Source: Phorcus lineatus (taxonomy: Eukaryota > Mollusca > Gastropoda > Trochida > Trochidae). Taken from it: a stretch of 64,000 nt of DNA. Location: contig OV121087.1 of assembly GCA_921293015.1 (NCBI GenBank), positions 7,886,501 through 7,950,500 of the forward strand, written 5' to 3'. Position 1 is the first letter of the stretch. Every line of letters begins with the position of its first letter. The translations under genes were made by a program, and so were the position numbers. Shown piece after piece: positions 10,611-22,960 of the stretch. The notes below the pieces were generated by a model. That model did not search any database. It was not told where the DNA came from and saw nothing but the letters and a program-made list of their open reading frames with translations.

Positions 10611-13600
10611 GACCGAGAAAAGTAGATCACGAATAAATCATGATTCGATCTTTCTACAACATTCTGCTTTCGAATTTGACACAGAATGGCATATGCCCGT
10701 CTGATAACGTCACGTGTTATTTATGCTACATGCACGGACTTCACGAGGCTGTCACATTTGTCTGGGTAAGATTCCTATTGATTCCACTCGTGACAGCTGT
10801 CCACTATTTGTCTACCTATCTGTACACTATACCTGTACCATTGGCAATTAACACCGCTGTAGTGTAGCAGTGCTCGTGACAGCTTAAACACGTGTCACAT
10901 GGAATATACCATCAAATGTTTTCATTTTTATTCTAAATCTGGGTTGCTCTTATTGTATTGTAGGCCATAAAGCTCTTAAACTGAATAAACTCTGTTATGT
11001 TTTGATGACGGTCAACACTGGCTACAAATAACTCGCTTAAATACCCTACCGGGCAAAGTAAACGCCCATTAAATATCTCGTCAGATTTATTTAAACTATA
11101 CAAGACATGTTGGCAATTAAATAACATTATTAGGTTGTACCGTGAGCATACAAGTTTTGAAAGTTCCCATTTTGTTCCAAAGGATGGTTGAAATGAGAAA
11201 ACGGTAATTGTTGAGTATTCAGCCAATGTCTGATTATAGAAATGGCATTTGAAACAGATTTACAAACATGAGCAATTCAGGTCACATCGTCTTGACACTT
11301 TCCGCGTCTTCAGAGTGTGTCAAAGTGATGGATTTGATCCTAGTTTTAGCAAAGTGTACGAGAATGATTGAGGCTTTTCGAAAGATTGTGTTTATATATA
11401 TTACTATATATATATATATACATATTAACTATATTTTAATTGCTACAATCTGACTTCTACATTTCTAGCCCGAGAATTCAAACAGGGATAAGGTCAGAAT
11501 CTATTACTTGTGGCACCTCTGTTGGGTGAGAATGTGATTGCGTAAGTGCATTAACCGGAAGTAGCTGTCTTCATTGGGCGTCGGCACGGTGGACATTGAT
11601 TCGCTGATGTCCGAATTCAGCTGTGTAACGGAGCCGTTTAACTAGCCTGGTAATTTCGGATATGTTTGAATTTAAGTTTCTAAGGACGTTAACACAAATC
11701 ACACCAAAATGTAGCATCCAACTGTCTCTCTCAAGCTCTACCTGCGATAATCTTGGCATTCTTCTACTCAGCTCAGAAAGGTCGAATACGACACTTTGCT
11801 TCTTTCTATACCCAAATACGTGCATGATCTTTTTTAAAGTCAATGTTCATTAAAGTTATCGACTTGGATCATACTATCTCTATTCAGACGATTTCAATAG
11901 ACTGTCATATTAATTACTATTTCAGAATAACTTGGAGACCACCGTTAAGTATATTTAAGAAATTGTTGACTACAGCTAATGAAATAATGCAGGCATTTAT
12001 TTTGCCCGGTAGTGTATATGTCACTACAATGCAATTGCGTGGTTTTTACATGAGTGCGTGGTTGCCACATGCGTTGTGGACCTAATGAAATGAAAGGCAA
12101 GTGCTATATCTGATCTTAGATGCATTTATAGTGCGAAAATATTAAATGAGTGGACCAATTTTGCACATAAAATAAGATGTTGATAGATCTGTGTAATATT
12201 TCATGGTAAATGTGTTATTTCCATATAAAGACATATCAAATCAATTCCCACTGATCAGGACGTCTTGTTGTTGCCTAATGTTCCAGATCTTTGGGGATGC
12301 TCAAGGGTGAAGGGAAAACAAAGGATAAAGAATCCAGTCCTGTAAATTTCAAACTGCTGTTGACACTTGGGATAGAGCCATGAACGGTAAGGCTCTTGGC
12401 CAGAAAAAGCAAAAAATTAGGTCCCACACGTATTTAGACGATATTCGACATCTTCTAGCATTTCGACACACTACAATTATGTAAAAGGTTATGAAGTAAA
12501 CAAACCTTGAACTTAAACCTACTGAAGCGTTCGTAAAAGTTTCATGATCTCGTTCCTTTCACGAATAAACAGGTCTTTGAAAACTCTTGCCTGCATTTGG
12601 ACTCCAGGTGACCGAGGTTGTTGTTGGGAGAAAATCTAAAATGCATAATGTGACTTAAAAAGTCGAAATATTCAGCTCTAAGGTAAAGTGAAAAGGGAAA
12701 CAAATTGACCGACTTATGTTATATTTTATCTTACCTGTACGAGTTAGGATAGTCATTTCATACGTGCAGGTTACCTATTAATACTCATTTCACGATTTAA
12801 AAAGATAAAGTTTGCACTATTTTTGTCTTATTTGATGAAATATTCTCAAATGGATTCTTGTAACAAGTCTCAGCACAAATAAACGCAGCTGTCTACCTAT
12901 ATATTGAATTCAAACTTTACTCGACATTCTGACATGATGTAGAAAAGCTTTATTCGTGGAATACTTTTCTGAACCATACACTTACTACAGATAAATTTAC
13001 TTATACTCTTTTCACAATCTCATTTAAATCAATTCGTACCTCTTAGAATTCTGACCCGAGTACTGCTTCGTAAGGGAAGTGTCATCTCGAACGAGTGATA
13101 AGTTCGATCTGGTTTCATTGAGATTGACTGTTTTCATAACATATCTTAATTAGCCAAAAAGACCTTTTAGTACTGGCAAGACATAATTAATTTCGTTTCT
13201 ACAGACAGGTGTGTCCACCAGTTCAAGAAACCTGAACACTAGTGTAAGACTTAGACCTGTGTGGCCACACCTTGTGATACAGCAGACCAAAATAGACAAG
13301 ACGCTATTAATGGAATTAATCCGGTTGGTGCTTACTAATATACGATAACAGAAGGATGAGAAGATCACCTAACACCTACAATACCCGGTAGCGAATGTCA
13401 ATAACTGCTTTGCTTCAGCCAATCAACGGTCTTTCTGTTCTTGCATATTGTAAATTAGCACGTGTTCAGGTATTTTAGTACAGAAAAGACAATGCTCTCA
13501 GACCATTGTCAACTGGGGTAGTATCATGTGCGGATGGCGGTTTTAAGTCTTGAACTAGTTTTCAATTAATGACCTCTTTTTATCTTTTTTCTCTGCAAAT

Positions 13601-14635
13601 AGGTCAGGTTGTCATGTTTCAGCTTATCGACCGGATGAAAAATCAGGTCAGCCCGAGAACTCAATACATGGGAAATCAGGTCAACTTTGAACGCAGTACC
13701 ATTTAGCACCTTCGTAAACAAGGCACTATCTCCGAGTGCACTCTAAGCGAACCCGATCGTTATGTAACAGCCCATACACGCCATGTGTGGAGCCGTCACC
13801 CCACTATCACACGGAGGACAGGGGGGAGGGAAAACTCCATAGACATCAACTAACACTGGACAACCCTTTATCAAACCCTTGTCCAGTTTGAAGCGTTAAG
13901 CAATTTTCTCTCGGGTCATCGCAGGGTCATCTGTGCGGCTACCCTCCGGCTCTTCTGTTTACTCGGCAATTGAAACCGCGTGAAAACTACCGAAAGTTGT
14001 TCCTGCTTATTTATAAGGCTGCTTTACTGCAAACAGACATGCGTACTAGCGTTGTGCCCGGCTTAAGCTATTTATTTTCTCTATCAAATCTTTGCCTTGA
14101 CTATCTGGAACAAGATTTATTCATTGTTAGGTGTTTCATTAGATACGAAAGGTAACCCATTAATCAATGAGAAGGATAAGTACGCACACTTTGAACCGCC
14201 AGCCGTCATCCTTGAACTAACATGTTGAAACCAAGACCGACCTCTTAACATGCACATTATCTCTTTTCAAAATAATACATTGAGATGGTATTACCAATGT
14301 ACAAACAATAAGCTTACTAAATAGACTTCTTTTGGTGAAATATTTAAAAAAAATCACATCACATCAAAACAAATGATAAAAAAAATGAAAAAATGATTCT
14401 CATTGTCAAAAAAGCTCTAGAATAGGAACCCCCGGGAAATGTGCATTCCAAATCTTGACTTGCCATTTATGTTTTTATGGGGATTTGAAAGATAACGATC
14501 AACAAATGTTTTTGTGAGACAACAAACGGTAATACTTTCCATTTAGTTATAGCATTAAATCATCTAATTTTAGAAATTGCCAATCGTAAAAATGCAGACC
14601 CTTAATTTACTTAGTTGTCCCTATATAGGCTACAT
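10611..14635. other. Gene-free stretch between satellites
   Basis: No supported gene. Open frames of 60-97 codons occur on both strands but have no recognisable content. The stretch 13700-13960 is noticeably GC-richer and contains a perfect 9-bp hairpin at 13855-13887. Confidence 0.4.
13855..13887. repeat. Short perfect inverted repeat
   Basis: ACTGGACAA at 13855-13863 pairs with TTGTCCAGT at 13879-13887, with a loop of 15 nt. It sits in a GC-richer patch (13700-13960). Function unknown. Confidence 0.6.
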
Positions 14636-15400
14636 TTTAGTTAGTTATCAATATATACTTGAAACATATCATGTAATAACTAGCCAAACGTAAACACTCT
14701 TTAGTTAGTTATCAATATATACTTGAAATATCTCATGTAATAACTAGCCAAACGTAAACACTCTTTAGTTAGTTATCAATATATACTTGAAACATATCAT
14801 GTAATAACTAGCCAAACGTAAACACTCTTTAGTTAGTTATCAATATATACTTGAAACATATCATGTAATAACTAGCCAAACGTAAACACTCTTTAGTTAG
14901 TTATCAATATATACTTGAAACATATCATGTAATAACTAGCCAAACGTAAACACTCTTTAGTTAGTTATCAATATATACTTGAAACATATCATGTAATAAC
15001 TAGCCAAACGTAAACACTCTTTAGTTAGTTATCAATATATACTTGAAACATATCATGTAATAACTAGCCAAACGTAAACACTCTTTAGTTAGTTATCAAT
15101 ATATATTTGAAATATCTCATGTAATAACTAGCCAAACGTTAACACTCTTTAGTTAGTTATCAATATATATTTGAAACATATCATGTAATAACTAGCCAAA
15201 CGTAAACACTCTTTAGTTAGTTATCAATATATACTTGAAACATATCATGTAATAACTAGCCAAACGTAAACACTCTTTAGTTAGTTATCAATATATATTT
15301 GAAATATCTCATGTAATAACTAGCCAAACGTAAATACTCTTTAGTTAGTTAACCATATAGACTTGAACTGTTTCGTGTAATAACTTGCCCACAAGTACAC
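14636..15400. repeat. Tandem satellite, 64-bp unit, 11 copies plus one degenerate
   Basis: Copies start every 64 bp from 14636 to 15276, with a degenerate twelfth copy from 15340. The unit opens with TTTAGTTAGTTATCAATATA and closes with ATAACTAGCCAAACGTAAAC. Each unit contains TAGTTAT and its complement ATAACTA, so every copy can form a 7-bp hairpin. Copies 3-7 are essentially identical. Copies 2, 8 and 11 share the variant GAAATATCTC in place of GAAACATATC. Confidence 0.95.
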
Positions 15401-15708
15401 TTTATTACCATCTATATGTAAGCGTTCATTAAAAAAATCCTTAGCGCTGGCCAGCCTCTGTGATATTAATGTTCGTGTTAAAGATTCAACAAAACATATC
15501 AATTTATCGTCTTCTAAGTTCATTTAATAGATGAACTCATTTAAAGCATCAAGGTAGGTCTACTTCTGGTTGAACCTTTGTTTACAACTTGAAGCCTTGA
15601 AACGCGACTGAACGCGTGGTCTTTCTCAAGGACTGCTTGGAATCAGAGACCAACTCAGAAATAAACAACACGATAGAATACTATTAGATATGTTTGTCTC
15701 TTTTCAAA
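15401..15708. other. Non-coding spacer
   Basis: About 300 bp of mixed sequence between two satellites, with nothing recognisable in it. Confidence 0.4.
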
Positions 15709-16935
15709 GAAGGTTCACTTTTACCATTTTCTTCATTGTGTTTCGTAAAGCTTTTATCGTTTTTCATTGTACATATTTCGTTTATCCTATACATATTTCT
15801 CATTGCGTTTAATTCGTTATTATAACACCATTTCTTTATTCGTTTCGTTATGCTTTTACCATTTTCTTCACGGTGTTTCGTTAATCTTATACCATTTTCT
15901 ACACAGTGTTTCGAGAATCTTATACCATTTTCTCAATTGTGTTTCGTTAAGCTAATTACAATTTTCTTCACTGTGTTTCGTCAAGCTTAATTTTACCATT
16001 TTCTTCACTGTCTTTCGTTAAGCTAATTACCTTTTTCTTCACTGTGTTTCGTTATGCTAATTACCTTTTTCTTCACAGTGTTTCGTCAAGCTTCTACCAT
16101 TTTCTCAACTGTGTTTCGTTAAGCTAATTACCTTTTTCTTCACAGTGTTTCGTCAAGCTTCTACCATTTTCTTCACTGTTTCATTAACTAATTACCTTTT
16201 TCCACAGTGTTTCGTTAATCTAAAACCGTTTTCTTCACAGTGTTTCGTCAAGCTTATATCATCTTCTTCACTGTAATTCGTCAAACTTTTACCATTTTCT
16301 TCAATGTTTAGTTAAGCTAATTACCTTTTTTTTCCACAGTGTTTCGTTAATCTCATACCATTATTTTCAATGTGTTTCGTTAATCTCGTACCATTTTCTT
16401 CAATGTGTTTCGTTTATCTTATATCATTTTCTTCAATGAGTGTCGTCAAGCTTGTACCATTTTCTTCCCTGTGACTCGTCAAACTTTTACCATTTTCTTC
16501 AGTGTTTAGTAAAGCTTATTACCAATTTTTTCGCCGTGTTTCGTTAAGCTAATTACCATTTTCCTCACTGTATTTCGTCAAGCTTAAACCATTTTCTTCA
16601 TTGTGTTTCGTTAAGCTTATTACCATTTTCTTCACTGTGTTTTGTCAAGCTTATACCATTTTCTTTAATGTATTTCGTTAAGCTAATTATCATTGTTTAA
16701 TGTGTTTCGTCACGCTTATTACCATTTTCTTCACTGCGTTTCGTCAAGCTTATACCATTTTCTTCACTGTGTTACGTTAAGCCAATTACCATTATCTTCA
16801 ATGTGTTTCGTTAGGCTTATACCATTTTTATTGCGCTTAATTGGTTCATATTATACCCTTTCTTCATTGCGTTTCGTAAGCTTTTACCATTTTATTATGT
16901 TTTTAGTATTTTCTTTACTAGTGTCTGCAGTGTAA
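15709..16935. repeat. Pyrimidine-rich satellite, about 32-bp unit, roughly 35 copies
   Basis: A diverged unit near TACCATTTTCTTCACTGTG followed by TTTCGTTAAGCT repeats through 1.2 kb, with unit lengths varying from about 25 to 36 bp. The + strand is strongly C+T rich. Open frames here (for example 15767-15955 and 16693-16935) simply translate the repeat. Confidence 0.92.
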
Positions 16936-17344
16936 GAATACAATAAGATTTGGTGAATGATTACTTTTTCCAAAAGTGCAAGGCTTTCAACGCTTTAATT
17001 GTCTTGTAGTTCCCCGTCTTAACTTACTGAATGAGGACCAAAACTGTTATAAACCCCCTATCAATGCATTCTTAGAGTTGGACTTGTGTTTGCGAGGCTG
17101 TAGTTCATGGTTCTAAGAGTGTATACCATCATATACTTGACAAAATAAGTTAGGGATATCGTGATTTTTATTACTATTTAATAAGATTATCAATGTAGAA
17201 AAAATATCTCATTATTAATAACTTAAGAATGTTCATAATTCATTTTATATAACTTCGTGCAAATCAAGAAATTCACAGATTGTAGATTCTAGAAGGCTGT
17301 AATTTTGTTTTACATATATAGAGTTATTGCTAATACCAGCAACA

Positions 17345-17359
17345 CCCCCCCCCCCCCCC
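17345..17359. repeat. Homopolymer C15
   Basis: Fifteen consecutive C residues. Its length is likely to be uncertain in any assembly. Confidence 0.9.
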
Positions 17360-17822
17360 AACTCCCTCTGAGTCAAAAGAGATCGAGCCTACATTTTGGA
17401 GCACATATGATATTTCAGTGAAGTGTTAATTCTGTATCACACAGAACAACGATGCATTGCTGGCACCCTTAAACCCCTTAAACAACCGCTGAATAATAGG
17501 AGATCGAACTAGCATTTTAATTGAACATATCATATTTCGCTGAAAGGTGAGGCTTAGGTGGAGAAATGAACTTTGAGACACTGGGACGGAAAGAAATGAA
17601 GCATATCGTATTTCTCTCTAATCAGGTTACGACCCCAAGTCAGGTACCCAGGGTATCCTCTTTGTGGACTCTGCTTTGAATTAGTGGGAAATATGGGATA
17701 CAGTATCCCCCAACATTTTTGTACAATCTCTGTAAAAATAGGAGGGTTTAAGGGGATAAAGAGGTAACGATGTTAAGGTCAAAGGTTAATGAAAGTGAAA
17801 TAATGATCCAACAAGTTCTTGG

Positions 17823-18055
17823 AAAGATATGACCATATCAGCTGACTTTCCTATGAAGAATGTACTGTCATATGAACTGGCTTTCCCGTAAGAAGAATAT
17901 CGTGACCATATCAACTGGTTTTCCCTTGAAGTATATCGTGATCATGTCAACTTGCTTTCCTATGAAGAACATCATGATCATATGTATAAACTGGCTTTCT
18001 TAAGAACATGATGAACACACCAACCGACTTTCCTATGCAGAATATCTTGTAACTT
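17823..18055. repeat. Degenerate 45-50 bp tandem array, about five copies
   Basis: The recurring pattern is ATCGTGACCATATCAACTGG then CTTTCCTATGAAGAA, seen about five times with many substitutions. Confidence 0.6.
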
Positions 18056-18912
18056 AACCAATTTCAAAAATGTTATTAAATTATTATAGCGGCTACCGTT
18101 TTCGCTCTCCTGTTTCTATGGAAAACTGTTTTATATCCCAGTTCATGCTGATTCAATGCAACAATGCATAACAACTTCCAGTCTTTTAGAATTAACTATA
18201 TAACCTGAATACGTACATATTTGTTAAATAACTTTCGAGGTAGATTACCTTAGTACGGATCGTTAGTAATATCACGAGATATGCATTATCTGTGCATTCG
18301 TTGTACATACGAAATATTGATGTGCGCTAGTGCGTTTAAGAAACGTTTAATAATTACTGCATGTTGGCCATTCCTCTCTTGTGCCATATGGTAAATCATA
18401 ACACTACAATTTTAAAGAAAGAAACTCATCTGTACGGGTTAAAAGTAGGCAAGTCGAAGAGAAAATACTCTTTATTATATTTTCCTTGGTGAAATACATT
18501 GTTATTGAAAAAAAAATGAAAAATATAAAATGACGTCATCGTTGACGTCGTCAGAAGAAGACAATTAGCGAACCAATCTGGCAACTCAATTCACAAATTG
18601 AGAGTCATTTAGGATGTTTTTGAAAATACATTAAATAGACTTTTCTCGTCGACTACATGTCATCCTCTTTATATCTTCCTTGTGGTGGTTTGAGGTTAAC
18701 CTACGTATATCCACGTTTTATCAACGAACACGATTCGTATATGACGCAGACAAAATTCACAAAGATGTTAGTATTATGGGACAGTAGCTCCTTTTTAAGT
18801 TGAATAACGAGACTATGTGGCTATGTGAATGCACTTCCCTACCTAAAACAGTCTAACTTGTGTTTTTTTACTGATACTTAATAATTTCCGCTACGACAAA
18901 GGGTGCTCGGAT

Positions 18913-20190
18913 TTAAGGTATAAGACGTTATGTTATTAATACAATACATTTGGATTTAAGATAATGTTTAATTGGTGGAAATATGAAGAAATTATTTTTT
19001 CAAAAAACTTGCTAAGGTATATGATGTTATGTTATTAAGACAATACATTTGGATTTAAGATAATGTTTAATTGGGCGAAATTTGAAGAAATTATATAACA
19101 AAAAACTTGCTAAGGTATAAGACGGTATGTTATTAAGACAATACATTTGTATTTTAGATAATTTTTAATTGGGCGAAATTTGAAGAAATTATATAACAAA
19201 AAACTTGCTAAGGTATAAGACGTTATGTTATTAAGACAATACATTTGGATTTAAGATAATGTTTAATTGGGCGAAATTTGAAGAAATTATTTTCAAAAAA
19301 CTTGCTAAGGTATAAGACGTTATGTTATTAAGACAATACATTTGGATTTAAGATAATGTTTAATTGGGCGAAATTTGAAGAAATTATATAACAAAAAACT
19401 TGCTAAGGTATAAGACGTTATATTATTAAGACAATACATTTGGATTTAAGATAATGTTTAATTGGGCGAAATTTGAAGAAATTATATAACAAAAAACTTG
19501 CTAAGGTATATGACGTTATGTTATTAAGACAATACATTTGGATTTAAGATAATGTTTAATTGGGCGAAATTTGAAGAAATTATATAACAAAAAACTTGCT
19601 AAGGTATAAGACGTTATATTATTAAGACAATACATTTGGATTTAAGATAATGTTTAATTGGGGGAAATTTGAAGAAATTATTTTTTCACAAAACTTGCTA
19701 AGGTATAAGACGTTAAGTTATTAAGACAATACATTTGGATTTAAGATAATGTTTAATTGGGCGAAATTTGAAGAAATTATTTTTCAAAAAACTTGCTAAG
19801 GTATAAGACGTTATATTATTAAGACAATACATTTGGATTTAAGATAATGTTTAATTGGGCGAAATTTGAAGAAATTATTTTTTCAAAAAACTTGCTAAGG
19901 TATAAGACGTTATATTATTAAGACAATACATTTGGATTTAAGATAATGTTTAATTGGGCGAAATTTGAAGAAATTATATAACAAAAAACTTGCTAAGGTA
20001 TAAGACGTTATGTTATTAAGACAATACATTTGGATTTAAGATAATGTTTAATTGGGGGAAATTTGAAGAAATTATTTTTTCAAAAAACTTGCTAAGGTAT
20101 AAGACGTTATATTATTAAGACAATACATTTGGATTTAAGATAATGTTTATTGGGGGAAATTTGAAGAAATTTTTTTTTAAAACAAACATG
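18913..20190. repeat. Tandem satellite, 98-bp unit, 13 copies
   Basis: Copies begin with AAGGTATAAGACGTTATGTT at 18915, 19014, 19112, 19210, 19307, 19405, 19503, 19601, 19700, 19798, 19897, 19995 and 20094. The body is highly conserved (ACAATACATTTGGATTTAAG, then TTAATTGGGCGAAATTTGAA). The linker before the next copy comes in two types, ATATAACAAAAAACTTG and TTTTTTCAAAAAACTTG, which accounts for the 97-99 bp period. The first and last copies are the most diverged. Confidence 0.95.
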
Positions 20191-21279
20191 CTAGGGTCCC
20201 TTTAACGAACATGCTCTGTAACAAACCGCGCCCACACCATTCCTAAAGGTTGCGTGTCACAACCAGTCGATACACAGAAGACATTTCAAGTGTATCAGCG
20301 ACTCGTCCAGAATAATTTCATCTGTATGCGAGACAGAACTGGAATACTAAACTGATAAAAAAGATACATTTATGGTGATTCACGTCCTGGGTTTGTTTTC
20401 CCTCCCCATCGCGCATACAGCAGATAATATTTTACAGTATAGTCAACGAAACCACTCAATGTTTTACTTCATACATGGATTTTGCTAAAGAAATGGAAAA
20501 TATAGAATGTGTCCTTAAAATCAAATTTTAAAAAATTAAAAGTCTTTTCACTTAACGAAGGTAGACATGATACATGCGACGTTCCATTAACTAAGCTATT
20601 TCAGAATCAATGTTAATCAAACATCCTCTTAAATCGATGTTTGTTTTTAAAGTCTTTCCATTGCAAGGCGCAACATAAAACCGCAGCGATCGCGTTGGAA
20701 CCAGTTTCTAGAGTCTATTTTAATTTCTGAGCGTCTTAGAGGTTTTGCCTTTTTCCAAAGCAGGGAAATCGAAACAGAAATTTGACCTTAAGATTTTGTT
20801 CACGTCGGTTCCATTTCCTTGTACATATGAAGAAACCGGGTACCTGATATATGCGCTCTCTTTAAACGTTTTTTTCTCATTATATTCAAGATTTCAAGTA
20901 AACCTGATCAACATTTCCATGAGATTGACAACTTTTCTAGACTTGAAAAGGCTTCTATATTTGTGTCTGTCTGATTAACTTATCATTAACGTACAAGTGA
21001 CATGTACAACATCGATATTAAAAATCTTCAACTGAAAACGTTACAACTCGACGTTTCTTTAAAAGAAGCCAGTAACCAATTAGTCAATTTATCCAAGTTT
21101 GATTATATTGTCGAAGTAAAGATTAGGAATCCTTTAAAATATTGACATTTATTTCTATTCTAGTGTCTTCATGTTGACATTTTGAATCTAATAGGAGGAA
21201 ATAGATACTACTTTTTGCAATGTACATAAGAAAGCAGTAGCTATAGCTGTCAGTTTTATTTGAACACACATATATTAAA
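20191..21279. other. Non-coding spacer
   Basis: AT-rich, with no recognisable gene or repeat. Confidence 0.4.
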
Positions 21280-22960
21280 TGAATGAAGATATGTAAATTA
21301 TCCTAAATCTTAAAAGTAGAATTATAAAGGATTCAAATGAAGAATTAAGTAAGTAAAAAAATAATAAAAATTAATCAAATAGGAAATGAATGAAACAATG
21401 TAAAATAATTAATGAATGATATAATGAATTAAATGTTATCTGTTAAGTTATAAATGAATACGAATAATTTAAACATTATGAATTGAAAGAAATTTATATT
21501 ACAACGAAGTAATGAAACAAAGAGAGATTCGAATGCTATATTAAGCTTTGAATAAGTAATTAGATACCGCTGAATGAATAAGGATTGAAGTAGTGGAATA
21601 TGAATTTATGATATGTGTTAAGTAATCAATGAATGATTAAAAGGAATGACATATCAATAAACTAATGAATGGAAAGAAGGAAATGAATATAATTGATTGA
21701 TTAACGCATTTAAAATATACAATAACAAGGGAACTGAGTACCACGTAAAAGGAAGAAGACCGAGAAAAGTAATATCATTAATTCAATGATTTAAACAAAA
21801 GAATGAAATTATATTCTTTCAGTAATGAGATAAAATCTTTAAGTGGCATTTTTTAGAAGTTGTAGAGTTAAAGTAAACCATTTTTTATAGATAGTTAACT
21901 TCTTTATAACAATGAGTGCGACGATTCTGTGTATATAATAACACCGCGTATCAAGCAAGAATGAAATAACTGTATGACATTGCCTAATTAGCTAAACTCG
22001 TACAACTTCTGTTCAAACTTAAATTATTCTGTAGTATATATTCATATGAAATTATATGTCTATTGTGCTGAAAGAAACTACATGTTTATGTTTAATTGTA
22101 CTTGTAAAAAAAGAAAGGAAAAAGGAATGAAATAAAGGGCTCCAAAAAAGATGCGTGTCTGCGTAAAATACGCACGGGTAAATCAGATATACGCATTAAA
22201 AATGAAATCAACGAGTGACAGATACGCACAACTCTCACAGAATACGAGTCAGATATTTTTTACAAAGTTTCATTTATACATGTCTGATCTTGACATCTCG
22301 AATAGTAGCTAACTTGAATTCTTGCCAACCTGAATGAAAACAAAGATTACCGAGTTCCTATTTCATCAAAGAGAAATCACTCACTTATTTACAGATTAAA
22401 CGACTAACATCGAAAAAGATGCTAAAGTCGGAATGAGGATCCGAAAACGATAAACAATGAAATACTCCTAGTTTTTTTCATGTGGTAATTTTACTCCTCA
22501 ATTTTTATTTTAAGGTCCAAATAATTATCTGGAGCCCTGGAAATAACGTTGTAACATAATATAAAGAGATAAGGAATGAATGAAAGGTATAGATATGTGA
22601 AAACAATTACATGAAATACATCGCATAAATAAAATACGTTAAATAAGCACTTATTGAAAAGCCTGCAAAAATGATAATTTAAAGGTTTGGATCAAATGAA
22701 TGAAAATAATGCATTAGCTTATTGGGTGAAAAAAGTATGTTTCTAAATTGATAAGTGAATGGTAAGATGTATACAAATATTATTGAATTGATTAAATTTT
22801 TAAGATAATGAAAGGAAACACATGAGGTACATTTTGTGGGTAACAATAACTTATATTAAACATGAAATGTTTAAAGAAATAAATGAATGCGTGAAATATG
22901 TAAAAGGTAACGAATAATTATAAAGAGTGGCAATATGTAAAGCAATTTGCGATAAAATCA
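21280..22960. repeat. Purine-rich tract of degenerate AATGAA words
   Basis: The + strand is dominated by A and G, with frequent AATGAATGA, GAATGAAA and AATTAAATG words and few C residues. It reads like an old, decayed AATGA-type microsatellite. A hAT-like MITE (22136-22538) interrupts it. Confidence 0.55.
22136..22538. mobile_element. hAT-like MITE, 403 bp, with target duplication
   Basis: The element begins AGGGCTCCA and ends TGGAGCCCT, a perfect 9-bp terminal inverted repeat. It is flanked by TGAAATAA (22128-22135) and GGAAATAA (22539-22546), an 8-bp target duplication with one mismatch. An 8-bp duplication and these short termini are typical of hAT elements. There is no transposase, so it is non-autonomous. 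The inner part is GC-richer than its surroundings and has several ATACGCA words. Confidence 0.8.

Larger units (their letters stand above)
16936..18912. other. Gene-free stretch with small repeats
   Basis: No supported gene. It contains a C15 run (17345-17359), two diverged copies of a block near GAGATCGA...ATATTTC (about 17380 and 17500), a short degenerate 45-50 bp array (17823-18055), and a CRE-like TGACGTCA at about 18532. Confidence 0.45.

Noticed and set aside
11571-11843. 90-codon minus-strand frame
   Set aside because: Ordinary-looking peptide but no family, no splice sites and no compositional contrast with its neighbours. Not enough to call a gene.
15709-16935. CRISPR-like regular spacing of a 32-bp unit
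   Set aside because: Units are contiguous and variable with no distinct spacers, in an animal genome; it is a satellite.
18525-18560. CRE-like TGACGTCA with a second TGACGTC nearby
   Set aside because: No promoter or gene is close by, so a regulatory role cannot be supported.
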